Shown: piece by piece, positions 1 through 11,711 of the stretch
Position numbering within the stretch: the first letter of the stretch is position 1
How the letters are laid out: each line of letters opens with the position of its first letter
Assembly: GCF_000220395.1 (NCBI RefSeq)
Contig: NW_004086013.1
Location: 1-23,241 of the forward strand
Source: Ichthyophthirius multifiliis
Taxonomy: Eukaryota > Ciliophora > Oligohymenophorea > Hymenostomatida
Reading direction: 5' to 3'
Length of the DNA: 23,241 nt
The notes under the pieces: generated by a model
Database searches by the model: none
What the model was told of the DNA's origin: nothing
Seen by the model: the letters and a program-made list of their open reading frames with translations, nothing else
Translations under genes and position numbers: made by a program

Positions 1-24
1 TATATATATATATATATATTATAC
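1..24. repeat. (TA)n microsatellite within the last visible intron of the DHHC gene
   Basis: Positions 1-20 are pure TA repeats. A minus-strand splice donor (GT at 24-23) follows the codons for LHEN, so the repeat probably lies inside an intron whose acceptor is outside the window. Confidence 0.75.
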
Positions 25-1129
25 ATTTTCATGTAATTCCTTTATTTCATATTCAATGCTAGTTTAATTATTAATTAGTCTTTAAATTTAAAAACATAAC
101 AAAAATCCTACACATAAAACAAGAGCAATACTCATAACTAAATTAATGTTAATTAAAATCTATTCACTTTAATTTAAACTACTTTTTATTTTTTAATTAT
201 TAAATAAGTCACATATAATCGAAAAACAACATATTAATAAACTACATGTTGAATATAATAAAAACAATATAAAATATTTATGATTATATAATCCTATACA
301 ATTCCCTACCCATGGGCAATGATGATCCATTCTCATAACACATCTTTTTTAAATATTAAATTTTTAAAATAATTTTAAATAATCATATATATTTTTTTAT
401 AATTTTTAACTTAGAACACTATTTACAATGATGAGTTCTTTGTAATTTTATTTTCAAGCATTTATTACAATAACTTATTTATTGAATATTTTATATAATA
501 TTACTTTTTTTGTTATGTTATATAATTTAAAAATACATTTTTTTTATATTTTATGTTACAACTATTTTATTTCTTATTATAATTCTTTTTCTATTTTTGC
601 CATTTATATGTCCATTGTATTTTTATGTTAAGATAAATAATGAGCTTAAGTATTTTCAATATCTTCTTATGTCTTAGTATTTTTTTTTTATTATTTGTTT
701 CTTAAAAAAGTTTTTATTTAATTATCTTTATTGCTTTTATTAATAATTTCTTATAAATTTTAAAACTCATCATTCTATTTATTTTTTTAATAAATATATT
801 AATTTTAAAAAAAGCGTACTATTTATTCAGAAATATAACCTGGATTTGTTTTAATAACAAAATAATAATTTAATAACATCATAAAAACCATCAATGCAAA
901 TAGAATAGTTAAAAAAGTGGATGAAATCATATAATTCTAATTTTAATATGAATATATTATTACTTTTTTTGTACATTTCAAAAAAAATATTTTTCTAATT
1001 TATATATTTAAGTACTAATTAAATCATTTTATAAATAAAAATAAATTGCATTATGTAATAGTTGAAAAAAACTATTACTAAAACTATCAAAATTGTAATA
1101 CATTTTGGAGTTTCATATTTAATATCCAT
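1..1129 (-). CDS. DHHC-type protein S-acyltransferase (palmitoyltransferase), C-terminus beyond window
   Basis: Five exons read on the minus strand: 1129-1016, 936-820, 774-537, 503-411, 343-25, with a sixth expected past position 1 after a (TA)n intron. The enzyme transfers palmitate from acyl-CoA to cysteines of membrane-associated proteins. Seen in order: a first hydrophobic segment after a short start ([10 protein letters not shown]), a second ending in VIKTNPG (the family's T-[DN]-P-G motif), a hydrophilic Q/K/N-rich loop of about 80 residues, then the cysteine-rich domain [27 protein letters not shown] around residues 170-205, two more hydrophobic segments, and NQTSIEYE, matching the family TTxE motif. 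The catalytic cysteine is that of DHHC. One base is unaccounted for at the junction after exon 3, next to a T8 run at 538-545. The start is the first ATG before membrane segment 1. Family call is secure; substrate unknown. Confidence 0.9.
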
Positions 1130-2061
1130 TTCTTATAATTAAAATTAATTTTTTTTTAAAAAAAATTAATAAATAAAAATAACTATATAAATATATATAT
1201 TTATGTAAAAATAGATATATAAAATATATATATAAAATAAATTAACTGACCTCATATTTAAAAAATTGTAAGTAACAAAAATTTAAATAAAAATTAACAT
1301 GATGATTTTAAATTATTTAAAAACCTAATATTAAATCTATCTTAAAAAAAATCTATAAGTAAAAAATAATATAAAGATATGAATTACGAATATAAAGCAG
1401 GCATTCTAAAAACTAAATTATTTCAAATCTTAAAAAAATATGCTTAATTTAGAATGTGAAAATGAATTAAAATAAACTTTGATTAAATATATGAATTAAA
1501 TTAAAATTTATAAAATTCTTAAATAAATGTAATAAAAATAAATTATAAACATATAGATATGATTTAAAATAAAAATAAAAAATGTATATTTTAAGTTTTA
1601 TATTTTTAGTTAAAATAATTATAATAATAATATTAAAAATTAAGAAAAGAAAATAATAAGAACGATAAATAATTAAACTATATAAAAAAAATATTTTATA
1701 TAAAAAAATAATAAATTATAGTATAAAAAATAAATTATATTAAAAATATATATAATCAAATTTATATTTATTTCTAAATATATTTAAAATTTATATTTAT
1801 TTTAATATTTTTTCATATTTTAAATAATTTTTTTTTATTAGCATTTAATTTTTAAAAAAATTTTTTTTTTTTAATTTAGATAATCATAACTAATTTATAA
1901 AACTTTTTATTAATTTTTTTTTATTTTTGGAATAATATTCATTGTGTTCATCTTTTATTTATTTGAATATATTTGGATATTTATTTTATTAATTTTTTTA
2001 TTTTTATTTTTGGAATATATATAGAATTTAAATATTATAATAAAACAATTTAAAATTTTGT

Positions 2062-2109
<48 letters not shown>

Positions 2110-2386
2110 TATTTTTATTTTATGTATTTATTTTATATCTTTATATTTATTTTATATTTAAGTTGAATTTATTTTTATTACTAAATTTTAAAAATAAAAA
2201 TAAAAAAAAAAACAAGAATTCTAATAAATTAATCATTTAAATTTTTGTTAATTAATGAGAATAATGAATATCATAAATAAAAATTTTATTATTAAATTAG
2301 TATATATATAATTATTAATTAATTTTAAAACAATTATTATTTTTTAATATGTTTAAAGTTTATATAATTTTTTAATTATATTTTTC
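1130..2386. other. AT-rich spacer, no gene recognised
   Basis: About 1.25 kb between the 3' end of the cyclin gene and the start of the DHHC gene, both on the minus strand, so it should contain the DHHC promoter. I see long A and T runs, many TATA-like stretches and a (TA)n tract at 2065-2106, but no conserved coding pattern on either strand and hardly any G or C. Confidence 0.6.
2065..2106. repeat. (AT)n microsatellite
   Basis: About 21 uninterrupted AT units directly visible. The open frame across it translates as alternating Ile/Tyr and is not a gene. Confidence 0.97.
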
Positions 2387-3548
2387 TCATGATAATGGCG
2401 TAAAATTATCTAAATTTTATAATTCTGAATACATTTATTTAAAAACATAATATAATTATTTTATATCTTAAGCACAAATTTATATTATTTTATGTTCTTA
2501 ATTTGGCATTTTACTAAATATCTAATTAATCTAAAATTAATAAATAAATAAATATAAATATTTATATATGTTTATATATAAATATATATATATATATACA
2601 TATATATATTTATATATCTATTTTTATATATATATAGATATTATATTTACTAATATATTTTCTTATTTTTTATTTCTATTTTTTTAAGGTATTTTTTAAA
2701 AAAAATACATAACTCCAATTATAAAAGAACTATAAGCAAGTATATGTGATTTATAATCCAATAGTCGTATTTCAAAAATTGATAATTTTAGAAAATAAAT
2801 TGAATATTTTTTTATTTTGGAAATGAATTCTTCATTTAAATTATTAAATTGTTTATAAATTATTTTTTTTAAAAATGTATAATGAGTTGGAAAATCAATA
2901 GTCATATTTAAAGTTTTAAAAATTTCTAGTTCTGCACATTTTATTTAATTTCTATTAAATTAAATTATATTAAATTATATTAAATTAAATTATATTTATA
3001 TATTAATAAAAATATTATATATACGCTGAAAATTTTTTATGCCCCACTTTTTTTATCATATCCTAAAGTGAAATATGAATTACATCTTCATATTTACTAG
3101 CCAAAAACATTGATGCTATACCACTTATATGAACATCATTATCTGTTAGTGTGACTTTTTTCCTTTTAAAATATAAGTCAATAATACCTACAGCCTTAAA
3201 AAATGTCTCATCAGTTGCTCTTTTTGGAAAATTTCCGTAAACTTCGATTATCCAATCTATCATTTTTGAACGTATTTTTGGGCTTATTTTGTGATTTTTT
3301 AATGGGTTAGAAAAATCAATCTTTTTTTATATATTGCTTTGATTTATTTAATTTTTTGATTTTTTTACTTCTTCTTCTAGTAGAATATCATTTTCACTTT
3401 ACATGTAATAATTATAAGGCTATTTTTCTTAATTTACTAAGTTTTTTAATAGTTTTATAGTTTTGGTATTTTCAGTTGTAAAATTTGATTTATTTTTTTG
3501 ATGTTTATTTTGATTAATTTAGGGAAGAATATCTGTTACTAGTGACAT
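2387..3548 (-). CDS. B-type-like cyclin, three exons, about 322 residues
   Basis: Exons 3548-3025, 2951-2651 and 2530-2387 join in frame to 969 nt ending in TGA; introns are 73 and 120 nt. Cyclins bind and activate cyclin-dependent kinases. The N-terminal cyclin box starts near residue 90: SPKIRSKMIDWIIEVYGNF aligns with the cyclin B pattern R-x-x-L-V-D-W-L, and IASMFLASKYEDV matches the MFIASKYEE motif, with the box Lys and Glu kept. Exon 2 gives the C-terminal box (LNMTIDFPTHYTFLKKI, then YFLKLSIFEIRLLDYKSHIL, then AYSSFIIGVMYFF), and exon 3 the last helices. The 95-residue N-terminus is short, and I see no RxxL destruction box or KEN box in it. The intron 1 and 2 boundaries rest on frame and homology. 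TAA/TAG must be read as Gln. Confidence 0.88.
2573..2640. repeat. TA-rich microsatellite in cyclin intron 2
   Basis: Imperfect TA repeats with TTTATA and TAGATA interruptions fill most of the 2531-2650 intron. Confidence 0.8.
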
Positions 3549-4201
3549 TTTTGAATTTTTTTTTTTTTTATATATATATGTATATTTTGTTTGTATTTTT
3601 TTAGGTATTTTTATTTTTGAATTTATAGATTGTTTTTTGAAATTTCTTAATTATTTGAAATTTATTAATATAGTTTATTTTAAATAAATTTAATCATTTT
3701 TTTATTTTTTTTCATATTTATTATAAATTTATTTTTTGAAAAATAATTTAAAAATTATTTAATTTTTTTTGCTAAATTATTTTGAAAATAAATATATAAA
3801 AAGCTAATATTATTTAAAATTTAACAATAAACATAATTAATTTGAAAAAAATAAAAATTTTAATAAATAAATAAATAAATAAAATTTTTATTAAAAAAAA
3901 TAAAAATAAATATAAACATATTTATAAAAAAAAAAAAAAAAAAAATTTAAAAAAAATTAAATATATATAAAAATGGATTTCGTTTATTAATTTTAAGAAT
4001 TCGTAATTATTTTTAGTATATTTAAAAAATAAAAAAAGTTCAAATAGAACTAAAATAAAATAATATTCAAATATAAAAATAAACTCTTTAAAAACTAAAT
4101 AAAAAATTTTTAAAAAACTAAACAAAAAAAAGTTAAATGAATAAAATGAGATAAATAGAATTAAATAAATATAAATATTATTAAAAGAAATCACAAATAT
4201 A
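3549..4201. promoter_or_regulatory. Divergent intergenic region between cyclin (-) and SAPS-like gene (+)
   Basis: The two flanking start codons face away from each other, so this 650-bp AT-rich stretch must hold both promoters. It contains a poly-A tract near 3927-3945 and many TATA-like strings. I see no specific element and no coding pattern; the open frame on the minus strand at 3922-4194 is low-complexity Phe/Ile/Leu. Confidence 0.5.
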
Positions 4202-5524
4202 ATGCCATTTGAAGAAAATGAAGAAAAATTATTATCTTTTTAAGAAAAATTTCATTTTTTTTTCTTAACTATACCATAATTTAAAGAAATAGTAAATAAA
4301 AATTACTAAAATATACAAAAAAAAAATAGATAGAACAAATAATAGAATCATTATTTAATAAATTCCATTAAAACAAAAAATTTATTTTATAATTTTTCGA
4401 TGGATGTATATATATAAGCAAATTAAATAAATAAAAAAACTCATTGCTTTCTTTACATTTATAATCTTACATAAAAGAAATAAAAAAATTTACTTTATTA
4501 TAAATGAGACTTTATTTACCAATTATATATTATAATTATCCTTAAGAAAGTGATTTTTTGGAAAAAATTCATGATTTTTTTATAAATTTCATATAAAATG
4601 TAAATGAAGAAATTTTATTATAATAATGTTGTTTAGATGTTTATAATTTAAAAAATAAATGGCTATAATTTAGATAAGATTATTAAATATTGAACACAAT
4701 TTAAGATAGTAATTAATTATTTAATTTTTCATCTTTTTTTAAAAAAATTAAAATATAAATAGTCCTTCTTAAAAAAAACGAAAATATATATTAGAAAAAT
4801 ATTGATAATTCATATTTATTAGAAATTGAAAAGGAAGATTAATCATAATTTTAAAATTCTAAAATAAATTTTAATGAAGAAAAAACAATTCTTGAAAATC
4901 TTGAATATTGGCTTTATTCTGACGAAATTCCTCAAATATCAAATTTAAAAAGAATAACATAAGGAGCTATTTCAAGTGATTTTTTTAGATTAGATCAAAA
5001 TTTATAACTTTTATTAAATTTTTTGATAAATCCAAGCATTTAATCTTCTACTACTTCTGTATTATTTTAAATTTATATTTTATATTCTTTATTTTATTTA
5101 ATAAAGTAATTAAGTAAATTAGAAAATGTATTAAAAAAAGAACATTTTAAACCTAAAATACCTTTGTTTAGAGAAAAAAATAGATAATAAGAATAAAAAA
5201 ATAATATAGAAATTGATATATATAAATAAAAAATAGGAGACAATATTATTAATAAATTAAAATCATATAGTGTAAATAATAAAAAAAATGAAAATGAAAA
5301 TTGTTTAAGAAGATAAAAAAGTTTTTTAAATTAATAAAATATGCTTTAAAAAGAAAATAATTTTTAAAATTATATTCTTATTGAATAATTAAAAAAATAA
5401 AATATACCAGTGAAAAGTTTATTAGATAATTTAAGATCTTTCAGAACTACTATTTTATTAACAGATACAAAAAATTTTAGACCTTTAATTAGAATTAATA
5501 ATAATTATATAGATTTATTTTGTA

Positions 5525-5581
<57 letters not shown>

Positions 5582-8259
5582 TATATATCTTCTATTACTT
5601 TTTTTTTTATATATTTTTTTTTAATATATTTATATTTAGTTATTGGATTGTATAAAAGTTTGTAAAATAAACATAGTGATATTAATATTAATCATATAAT
5701 TTTTAATTTAGAATATTTGTTTGGAAAAGATCCTAATATTTGTTTTTATTATTTTCTTGAGTATAATTTTTTGTTTAAGTTCTTGATATTTTCCGAAAAT
5801 AGTTTAGTTATTAATTTTTTTCTTAATTTGTTTATGTTTGAAGGAAATTATAATTTATTAAATTATGAATTACATTAAAAAGTATTTTTTTTTTTTTTTT
5901 TTATCCTTTTTTTTTTATAATAAGTTTTGGAATTATTTAATTCACTCTAACTTTTTTCAAGAAATAACTTTAATATTGTTTAATAATAAATTGACTGATA
6001 ATTTATTTTTTAAAGTATTATTTTCTAATTTAAAATTAAAATATATTTTTTTTAATAAGGGTTAGCGAGAATATAAATTAGATATTTTTTATAAAACTTT
6101 TGAAAGTATTCCTTCCAAAAGAGAAACATTTTCGAATGATAAATACTCTAGAGATTATATTTTATCAACTTTTAAAGATTTACCCGAATAAGATTTAGAT
6201 TTAAATGTAAAATTATTATTAATTTTTATTTAAAAAAAATAAAAAATAAAAAAAACAGTGTGATATAGATTAAATATTTTAAATAATAAAAATAAAAAAA
6301 AGAGCTTTTAACTATAAAAAAAAATTCTAGTAAAAAAACTTAAAATACTCTAATTTTTTAGTAAACATAATTAATTTGAATATAATGCAACAGTTCCTTT
6401 AAACATAGATACAAATAACTTTTTGAAAGCTAAAAATGATTAATAAAATAATTAATTATTTAATTAATTTTCAAAAGAATACGATACTGAAAATTTAAAA
6501 CTTCCGATTTTTAATAATTATTATTCTAAAAAATAATTAATAAAATAATCTTAAAATTTATTTGAGAGATCGAAAATAAGTATATATATAATATAAAATT
6601 AATAGATAATATAATTATTATTATTATTATTTTTTTAAAAAAGATTAAAATGAAGATGTTATTCATAATTAATTTAAATCAATATAACTATATTAAGAAA
6701 ATATTTAAAATGTAAAAAAAAAAAAAAAGTTTTTATTTAATAATTTAATACGTAAATATTTTATTTTTTAAACAAAAAGCTATATTAAACATAAATAGAT
6801 AGATATGGGAAATAAGAAACTTTTAATTTAAATAATTTAATATAAAATGAAGATTTTGCATATAATTGTAGTATTCTTTAATATGAAATCATTTATAAAT
6901 TAATTCTTTAAAGTTAATAATAATAATTAATGAAATAATTAAAAATAGCTAAAACAAACAATCCAAATTATTACTTGAAGATTATATTCGGAGAAAAAAT
7001 GGATAATTTTGACTTATTAATTAAAAATTATCTTTTAAAAATTAAACTTTCAGCATATATAATAGGAAACAGTGCACAAATATGTGGAAAATTAATAAAT
7101 TTAATCACATATAATTTAGCGTAATATTTTTTATTTAATATATACATTAATTTTTTTTTTTCTAATTAAAAAAAATAATTTAATAAATTAGAATTATAAG
7201 AGAAACTGAATTTTAAAATTAAATAAGTATTATAATGGATAGAAATTTCGATCTTTTATTAAAATAAATAATTTTATATTTTACTTTAGAGAAAAAATAA
7301 GAAATAAAAGTTAAAATATAAATGGTTTAAATTTCTAAAAAAATGGACTTTTCAACCTATTTATTGATAAAAACATTAAATTTAAGTATTTAATGTTAAA
7401 AAGATATTAATTAAAAATCAAAATTAATTGATAAAATATCAATTACATGTTTAAATGCATTAATAGTAAATTATTTTTCTAACATTTTTTATTTTATTTT
7501 TTAAATATATTTTAAATTAGTTTTAATTTATTGATTATTTTACAAATAATTTATATATAAATGAATTTTCGGTTTTAATAGAAAATATATTAAAGCTAGG
7601 AAATTAATAAATATTGATTAATCTAATTTTTAAATTAAATTTTTTATCTTAATTACATTAATTGCTTTAAAATATATGTTTTAATGGGTCTTGTAATAAA
7701 AAAATGTAAACAGAAAATACTTATATTTGTATTAAAAAAATTATTTAAAATTTAAGTATTTAATTAAATGTAAGATTTTTTTATTTTATTTTTTGGTATA
7801 AAAAATATGGTTATATATATATTTTTTTAATTAAAAATAAAGGAAAGAATAGAAATTAAATATATTTAGTAAAGAGTTTTTTAGTTAGTTTTATGGAAAG
7901 AATTAACGAAATAGCTTAATATAAAATATTTGTAAATATATAATATATTTTTTATATATTTCTTTATTATATTTAGAAAATTATGCGAACCAACTCTTAA
8001 TAATTATTATTAATAAAAATAATAAAATTCTAAATAATAAATACGATAATAGTCACTTGAAAATAGTTTTAATAAATCTAATTCTACTTCAAATTAAAAA
8101 CATGATATAAATAAAGAATAAATGTTTTAATTAGTTTAAAATAAAATTTATACAGCATAGAAAGCTAAACATGAAATATTTTTACAAAATAAAAATTTCA
8201 ATAATTATACTAATTATAAAATAAGAATTAATTCATTACAAAAATTAAAATAAAAATGA
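4202..8259 (+). CDS. SAPS-like protein (putative regulatory subunit of a PP6/Sit4-type phosphatase), 12 exons, about 1132 residues
   Basis: Exons 4202-4291, 4330-5521, 5640-5881, 5925-6206, 6259-6329, 6362-6579, 6644-6711, 6780-7120, 7192-7465, 7521-7769, 7843-7931 and 7977-8259 join without any frame conflict to 3399 nt ending in TGA. Introns are 32-118 nt, all GT..AG. SAPS proteins are helical scaffolds that bind the PP6 catalytic subunit. The resemblance is modest: YSDEIPQIS near residue 227 resembles the family's LLTSDVPQI, followed by LLLNFLINPS; FWNYLIHSNFF near 510 resembles WNNFLHNQV; NSAQICGKLINLI near 817 resembles GHLTRIANAIV; and VLWKELTKQLN lies near 1028. Spacing is longer than in animals because of N/K/Q-rich insertions, for instance residues 300-390. 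The last 90 residues are Q/N/S-rich and disordered. It converges on the Q-rich gene with a 128-bp gap. The gene model is well supported; the family name is tentative and an unrelated helical-repeat protein is possible. Confidence 0.6.
5522..5639 (+). other. Intron carrying a long (TA)n tract
   Basis: GT at 5522 and AG at 5638-5639 bracket about 40 nt of TA repeats (5530-5570) followed by a T-rich stretch. Removing it joins the upstream phase-1 codon to a clean reading frame beginning FIGLYKSLQ. It is the largest of the eleven introns of this gene. Confidence 0.8.
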
Positions 8260-8387
8260 TTTTTTTTATAAAACAAAAATAGTTCAAATTAAAATATGTT
8301 TATATATATTTAAAAAATGTAATTTTATAAATATATTTAAATATAAATTCTTTATATATTAAATTTTACATAATTTTTTCTTTATTA

Positions 8388-10465
8388 TCATCTTACTTAT
8401 TTTTATAAATCTTAATTTTTTTATTTTTGATTATATTAGTTTTATTATTCGAAGCTTATTTGTTCTTCTTATTATTCTTATTATATGAAAAAGAAATCTA
8501 TATTAATTTAATTAATAGAAAATTAATACTTTTATAATTTATCTATTTAATAATGAAGCTATTATCTTTACTAATAATAAGGAACATAATCATTAGGGAT
8601 ATCTTACTTTTAATTATTCTTTTTAATTTTTGAATCTTTTTTCTAAACACTAATAGAAAAAAGAGGCTCATCTTATGTTTTTATATTTTAATTACTAATA
8701 TTCCTCTTTATTATAGGAAGCTATTAATATTATTATTATTTTAATTTTTATTCTGATATCTTTTATATTTTTTTTATTATTATTATAATAAAAATAATTA
8801 ATTTTACCGAATTTTAATATTCGTTATAAATGTTATTTAACTCTTATTATTTATGAGGTATCATAACATGTTTAAAGTAAATAAGAGGTTATTCTTAAAT
8901 AAAATATGATGGTATTTTTAGATTTTTAGGGTTTCTAGAATTCTTGTCTATATTTTCTATATAATTTATAGATTCAGATAATTTATTTTCTTATTTATGT
9001 AAATAATATTTTTTCTTTTCAATATATTAAATTTATTTTTTTAAAGTTTCAATTTTATCATTTGTTTTTATTAAATTTTTATTTTTTTATACTTCCTCAC
9101 AATTCAATGAATAAATAAAATTTAATTATGAATTTTCTAATTATTTAAGTGGAAAAGCAAAATTATAATTCAGAGCTTTAATAAGTTCAATTAATAAATA
9201 AAATGGTACTGGTAATTGTTTTTCAAAAACTTCTATATCTTTTAATTCTTTTTAGTTATTTTTTATTTTTTATTAAAATAAAATAAAATAAAATATGTTT
9301 ATAAATCTTAATTTATTTAATTATTAAATTTCAAATTATATATTTTAAACAAATTAAAATTAAATATTTACTTTTGGGAAGATAATTATTATAAAATTCA
9401 ACTAAAATTGGATATGTTTTATTAGCTTAAGCTTTGATTATTTTTTATATTCTATCAATAACTATTTTATGAGGAAATATATTTTAATAATCTATTGTTT
9501 TATATTTATATTTTATTTTTTATATATATATTTAATTAACTTCTCCAATTTATTTAAAATTCATCGTCTGTTTATTCATCTATAAATTATATTAATTTTT
9601 AATTTAATAAGCCTATATCTTATTATAATTTAAGATAATCTTCGACTCCTAATTATTTAGTTTAATAATATTATTTATTTTTAGTAGATTCCATTATTAA
9701 TTATTTTTACTAAATTAAGTTTAAAATATCAAAATAATAATCAACTTTTGACTATTAATTATTTTAAATTTATTTAGTTTAACTTTTACTATTTTAATTT
9801 TTACTCTGGCTATTTGTTTGTAATTAATCTTTGTTTATATTTTAATTATTTTATTTTATTAATGTTTTTTATAGAGAATTGTTGTCTTAATTATTTTTTT
9901 CATTAATTTAATCACTATTTAAATTATTTTAGCTTATTGTTGTTTTCTATAAAGATATTTTGCTTTCATTTTGATTTATAAATTAAGTATTTTAAGTATT
10001 ATTAAATTATTGGTTTTGTTAAATATCTTATTATTATTTTTATTATTCTAAATTAGTTTGTTAATTACTTTGTTTAAATATAGAGCTTTGTTGATTATTT
10101 TATTAAAGTTATTAGTTGCTAATTTATTGTTGTTATTATATATTTTTCAAGCCTAATGCCTATTAATTATTTTAATATTAAGTTTTTTATAAATCAAATA
10201 TATTTGTATTTTGAGTTTATGGAATTTTGTTATTAATTTAAGCATTCTATTATTAATTTTATTTTTATTAAGGTTATTATTATTCAACATATTTTTATAA
10301 AAGCTATTAGTTTTATTGAAAAAGTTACTATTATTATGCTTAATTTTATTATTGTGGTTGAAGTTATTAATGTAATTAAATTTATTATTATTATTATTAT
10401 TGTAAATGTTTTAGTTATTATGGTTATAATTTCTATTATTGTATTTACTATTATTATATATTCAT
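8388..10465 (-). CDS. Q/N-rich low-complexity protein, four exons, 618 residues, family unknown
   Basis: Exons 10465-9541, 9491-9372, 9247-8808 and 8759-8388 join to 1857 nt with no frame conflict and end in TGA; introns are 49, 124 and 48 nt. Residues 1 to about 250 are dominated by Gln with Asn, Leu and Pro (for example MNIQQQQIQQQKLQPQQ), mostly encoded by TAA and TAG. A more ordinary helical region follows (VEDYLKLQQDIGLLNQKLI, then YPILVEFYNNYLPKK and FEKQLPVPFYLLIELIKALN, then a Lys-rich coiled coil), and the last 120 residues are again Q-rich. I do not recognise the middle region. Q-rich ends around a helical core occur in transcription coactivators, RNA-granule and nuclear-pore proteins, but no FG repeats or DNA-binding motif are visible. 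The ATG at 10465 is used because it opens the Q-rich frame; an overlapping ATG at 10469 opens a wrong frame. Confidence 0.8.
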
Positions 10466-11711
10466 TCAATATATTTTTATTATAAAAGTTCTTATAATAT
10501 TTAAATTAAACTTTTTTTACTTGATTTTTTTAATATGTTTTTTACATATAATTTTTTTAAAAATTAAATATTAAATTCTATTTAAAGCTTTGACTAAAGA
10601 TAAATTAAAAACTAAAAACTACTATTTTAATATTTATAAATAAAAAAATTGTATATTTGTTTTTAATAAAATTTTTTTTAATAGAGTTAAAAAATAAATC
10701 AAAAGCTTATAAAAAATATTAAATTTTATAAAATTTAATTTATTCTTTGAGTATATTATTTATTACCCAACCGAAAAGAGAATAATATTATTTTTAAAAA
10801 AACAAAAACTTAATTATTTATTATTAATAATAATTATTTTATAAAAGTACAATATTATTATTTAGACTTAAATTATATTTATAATTTAAAGTCTAAGGAT
10901 AATAAAATTGTATTTTTCTTTTCTTTTTGTTATTTTTTTAAAATTATATATATATATATATATTTATAATTTTTTTGCAAAAATTATAAAATATTAAAAA
11001 AATATACAAATTATCACAATAACTAAATATTAATAATAAAAAATATTAAAATATTCTAAATTAAGTGAAAAATAATATAAATTATTATACTAATTTAAAA
11101 TGAAATTTTAATATTATATTTATATTTTTTAAAAACTCAATAAAAATTTAATATTTATATAATATATCTTCAATTTACTTTTTAATTATATGAATGAATC
11201 ATATATATACTATATAATCTTTTTTACAATTTATATAATATTATATTTAAATTTATTATATATTTTTCAATTTTTCTTTTTCATTCATATATTGATTGAA
11301 ATTTTTAATCATAAAAAAATTTTAATTTTTTTTTTTTTTATTACAGAAGATAAGATAATTAATATTATTTTAAATAATAATTATACATGTATTATTTTAA
11401 AATTGAAATATTTTGACAGATATAAAAAAAAAAAATCTAATTAAAACTAAATATATACATAAAATAAATAAAACTATAAAGTAATACAAAATAAAATGAA
11501 TGCCAAAACATACGCATACATTGATAGATTTTCACAATTATAACCATAAAGTAATTTTATGTTATACCATAGTAATTGCAGTTTAACCCCAATAAATTTA
11601 AAACAAAAACGTGTATTAGCATTTTACTTAAAAAAATTAATGAAATACATATATGATATAAAAAATGATTAACAGACAATATATATATGTATATAAATAA
11701 TAAATTATTTA
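10466..11711. other. Divergent spacer with a hairpin, no gene recognised
   Basis: About 1.25 kb between the starts of the Q-rich gene (-) and the unknown gene (+), so it should hold both promoters. A near-perfect inverted repeat lies at 10862-10896. The open frame 11190-11444 (+) translates to runs of Phe, Ile and Tyr without any domain and I regard it as chance. The remainder is A/T runs. Confidence 0.5.
10862..10896. promoter_or_regulatory. Inverted repeat / potential hairpin
   Basis: TTAGACTTAAATTATA (10862-10877) is followed two bases later by TATAATTTAAAGTCTAA (10880-10896). The arms pair over about 16 bp with one bulged base; the AGACT/AGTCT ends include G:C pairs, unusual in this spacer. 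It could be a cruciform or protein-binding site, or part of an untranslated RNA; function unknown. Confidence 0.45.

Noticed and set aside
2058-2240. Open frame on plus strand starting MLNIYIYIY
   Set aside because: It is a translation of the (AT)n tract at 2065-2106 and low-complexity A/T; no domain and no neighbours in frame.
3922-4194. Open frame on minus strand rich in Phe/Ile/Leu
   Set aside because: Arises from A-rich spacer between two divergent genes; no diversity of residues expected of a real protein.
10284-10469. Minus-strand frame starting MNEYIIIV
   Set aside because: Out-of-frame shadow of the Q-rich protein: TAA/TAG Gln codons read as Ile/Asn/Thr codons.
10741-10800. CCCAACC at 10767 considered as a telomere-like remnant
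   Set aside because: Only one short occurrence, no tandem CCCCAA repeats anywhere, and it lies inside the window, not at an end.
11190-11444. Plus-strand open frame that could be a small membrane protein
   Set aside because: Phe/Ile/Tyr content follows from T-rich composition; there is no charged flank pattern or conserved motif, and it ends at a standard-code stop that is not a stop in this genome.
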